Source: Deltaproteobacteria bacterium UBA5329
GTDB lineage: Bacteria > Desulfobacterota > Syntrophorhabdia > Syntrophorhabdales > Syntrophorhabdaceae
Direction: 5' to 3'
Length of the DNA stretch: 5,342 bases
Assembly (NCBI GenBank): GCA_002408185.1
Contig: DHQV01000068.1
Coordinates: 1-5,342, forward strand
Part shown: one piece after another, positions 5,148 through 5,342 of the stretch
Numbering within the stretch: the stretch's first letter is position 1
Layout of the letters: the number at the start of each line of letters is the position of its first letter
Translations under genes and position numbers: made by a program
Notes under the pieces: model-generated
What the model saw: the letters and a program-made list of their open reading frames with translations, nothing else
Databases searched by the model: none
What the model was told of the DNA's origin: nothing

Positions 5148-5342
5148 ATGTCAATTATGGAAAAAGTTACACAGATCATTGTCGACCAGTTAGGTGTCAA
5201 CCCTACCGAAGTAGTACCGAAGGCGAAATTTATCGACGACCCTGGAGCAAATTCTCTTGACATAGTCGAGTTTTTAATGGCGCTCGAAGACCTGTCTACC
5301 TGTTTTTATTATATTGGACAAATATGCCAATCTTTGTGCGGA
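5148..5342 (+). CDS. acpP: Acyl carrier protein, 5' part; similarity lost near the window end
   Basis: ATG 5148 follows GGAGG (5136-5140) at seven bases. Residues 1-48 are a clear ACP. Helix I is MSIMEKVTQIIVDQLGV, followed by NPTEVVPKAKFIDD. GANSLD then places Ser36 as the phosphopantetheine attachment site, and IVEFLMALED begins helix II. ACP carries acyl intermediates in fatty acid and related synthesis in the cytoplasm. Two positions are unusual: Pro32 where leucine is normal (DPGA for DLGA), and Asn35 for the nearly invariant Asp before the serine. After Asp48 the expected EEFG-I-IPDEDAE region is absent. The frame instead reads LSTCFYYIGQICQSLCG to the edge, and neither other forward frame restores ACP sequence. 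The gene is thus broken, chimeric or interrupted from about 5292. The symbol denotes the family only; it may be a specialised ACP. Confidence 0.75.
   Translation, partial: MSIMEKVTQIIVDQLGVNPTEVVPKAKFIDDPGANSLDIVEFLMALEDLSTCFYYIGQICQSLCG

Noticed and set aside
1..5342. Similar short strings at the two edges (ACTGGACACAAAG near 16-28, ATTGGACAAA near 5313-5322) as possible insertion-sequence ends
   Set aside because: Only seven to eight bases agree, there is no matching terminal repeat or target duplication, and no transposase sequence is visible. It remains a possibility only because both edge regions lack a clear gene.

Overview
The window looks like chromosomal DNA of a bacterium with roughly balanced base composition. 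It carries strong Shine-Dalgarno sites and sigma-70-like -10 elements. The protein families (a DinB of the type with a C-terminal NERFG tail, a UspA protein, a TM2 protein ending in DREADLR, an ACP) fit a Gram-negative anaerobe such as a deltaproteobacterium/Desulfobacterota member. That placement is inferred from remembered family resemblance and was not tested. No rRNA, tRNA, CRISPR array or intact mobile element is visible.

Left part, + strand: a doubtful partial reading frame at the edge (1-159) is followed by a promoter-like site. Then come three closely spaced genes: a 4-TM protein (238-699), a 3-TM protein (703-1029) and a UbiE-like SAM-dependent methyltransferase (1075-1653). The two small membrane proteins are rich in histidine and are probably partners, but neither has a function I can name. 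A long AT-rich inverted repeat (1728-1769) lies between this operon and dinB (DNA polymerase IV, 1881-3071).

Middle part, - strand: a short zinc-ribbon protein (4102-3935), a damaged TM2-domain gene (3888-3595) and a universal stress protein (3560-3111) are all read leftwards, probably from one promoter region near 4140-4300. The usp gene converges on dinB, and a stem-loop at 3084-3112 can serve both strands as terminator. The TM2 gene is the most informative locus. A stretch of about 13 codons is read in the wrong frame between a 4-bp tandem duplication and a presumed 1-bp loss in an A/T run. The second half of the usual protein is also missing.

Right part, + strand: an ER/SipW-type signal peptidase I (4311-4856) using a Ser/His pair instead of Ser/Lys stands alone, with no recognisable substrate gene beside it. 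After about 290 bp without a gene, an acyl carrier protein starts at 5148. It loses all ACP similarity after about 48 residues, some 50 bases before the window ends, which suggests a disrupted gene or an assembly junction.

I found no clear new multi-gene system. The best candidates for something undescribed are the two-protein histidine-rich membrane module with its methyltransferase, and the solitary SipW-type peptidase. The firmest sequence-level observations are the frame-scrambled TM2 gene and the broken ACP.
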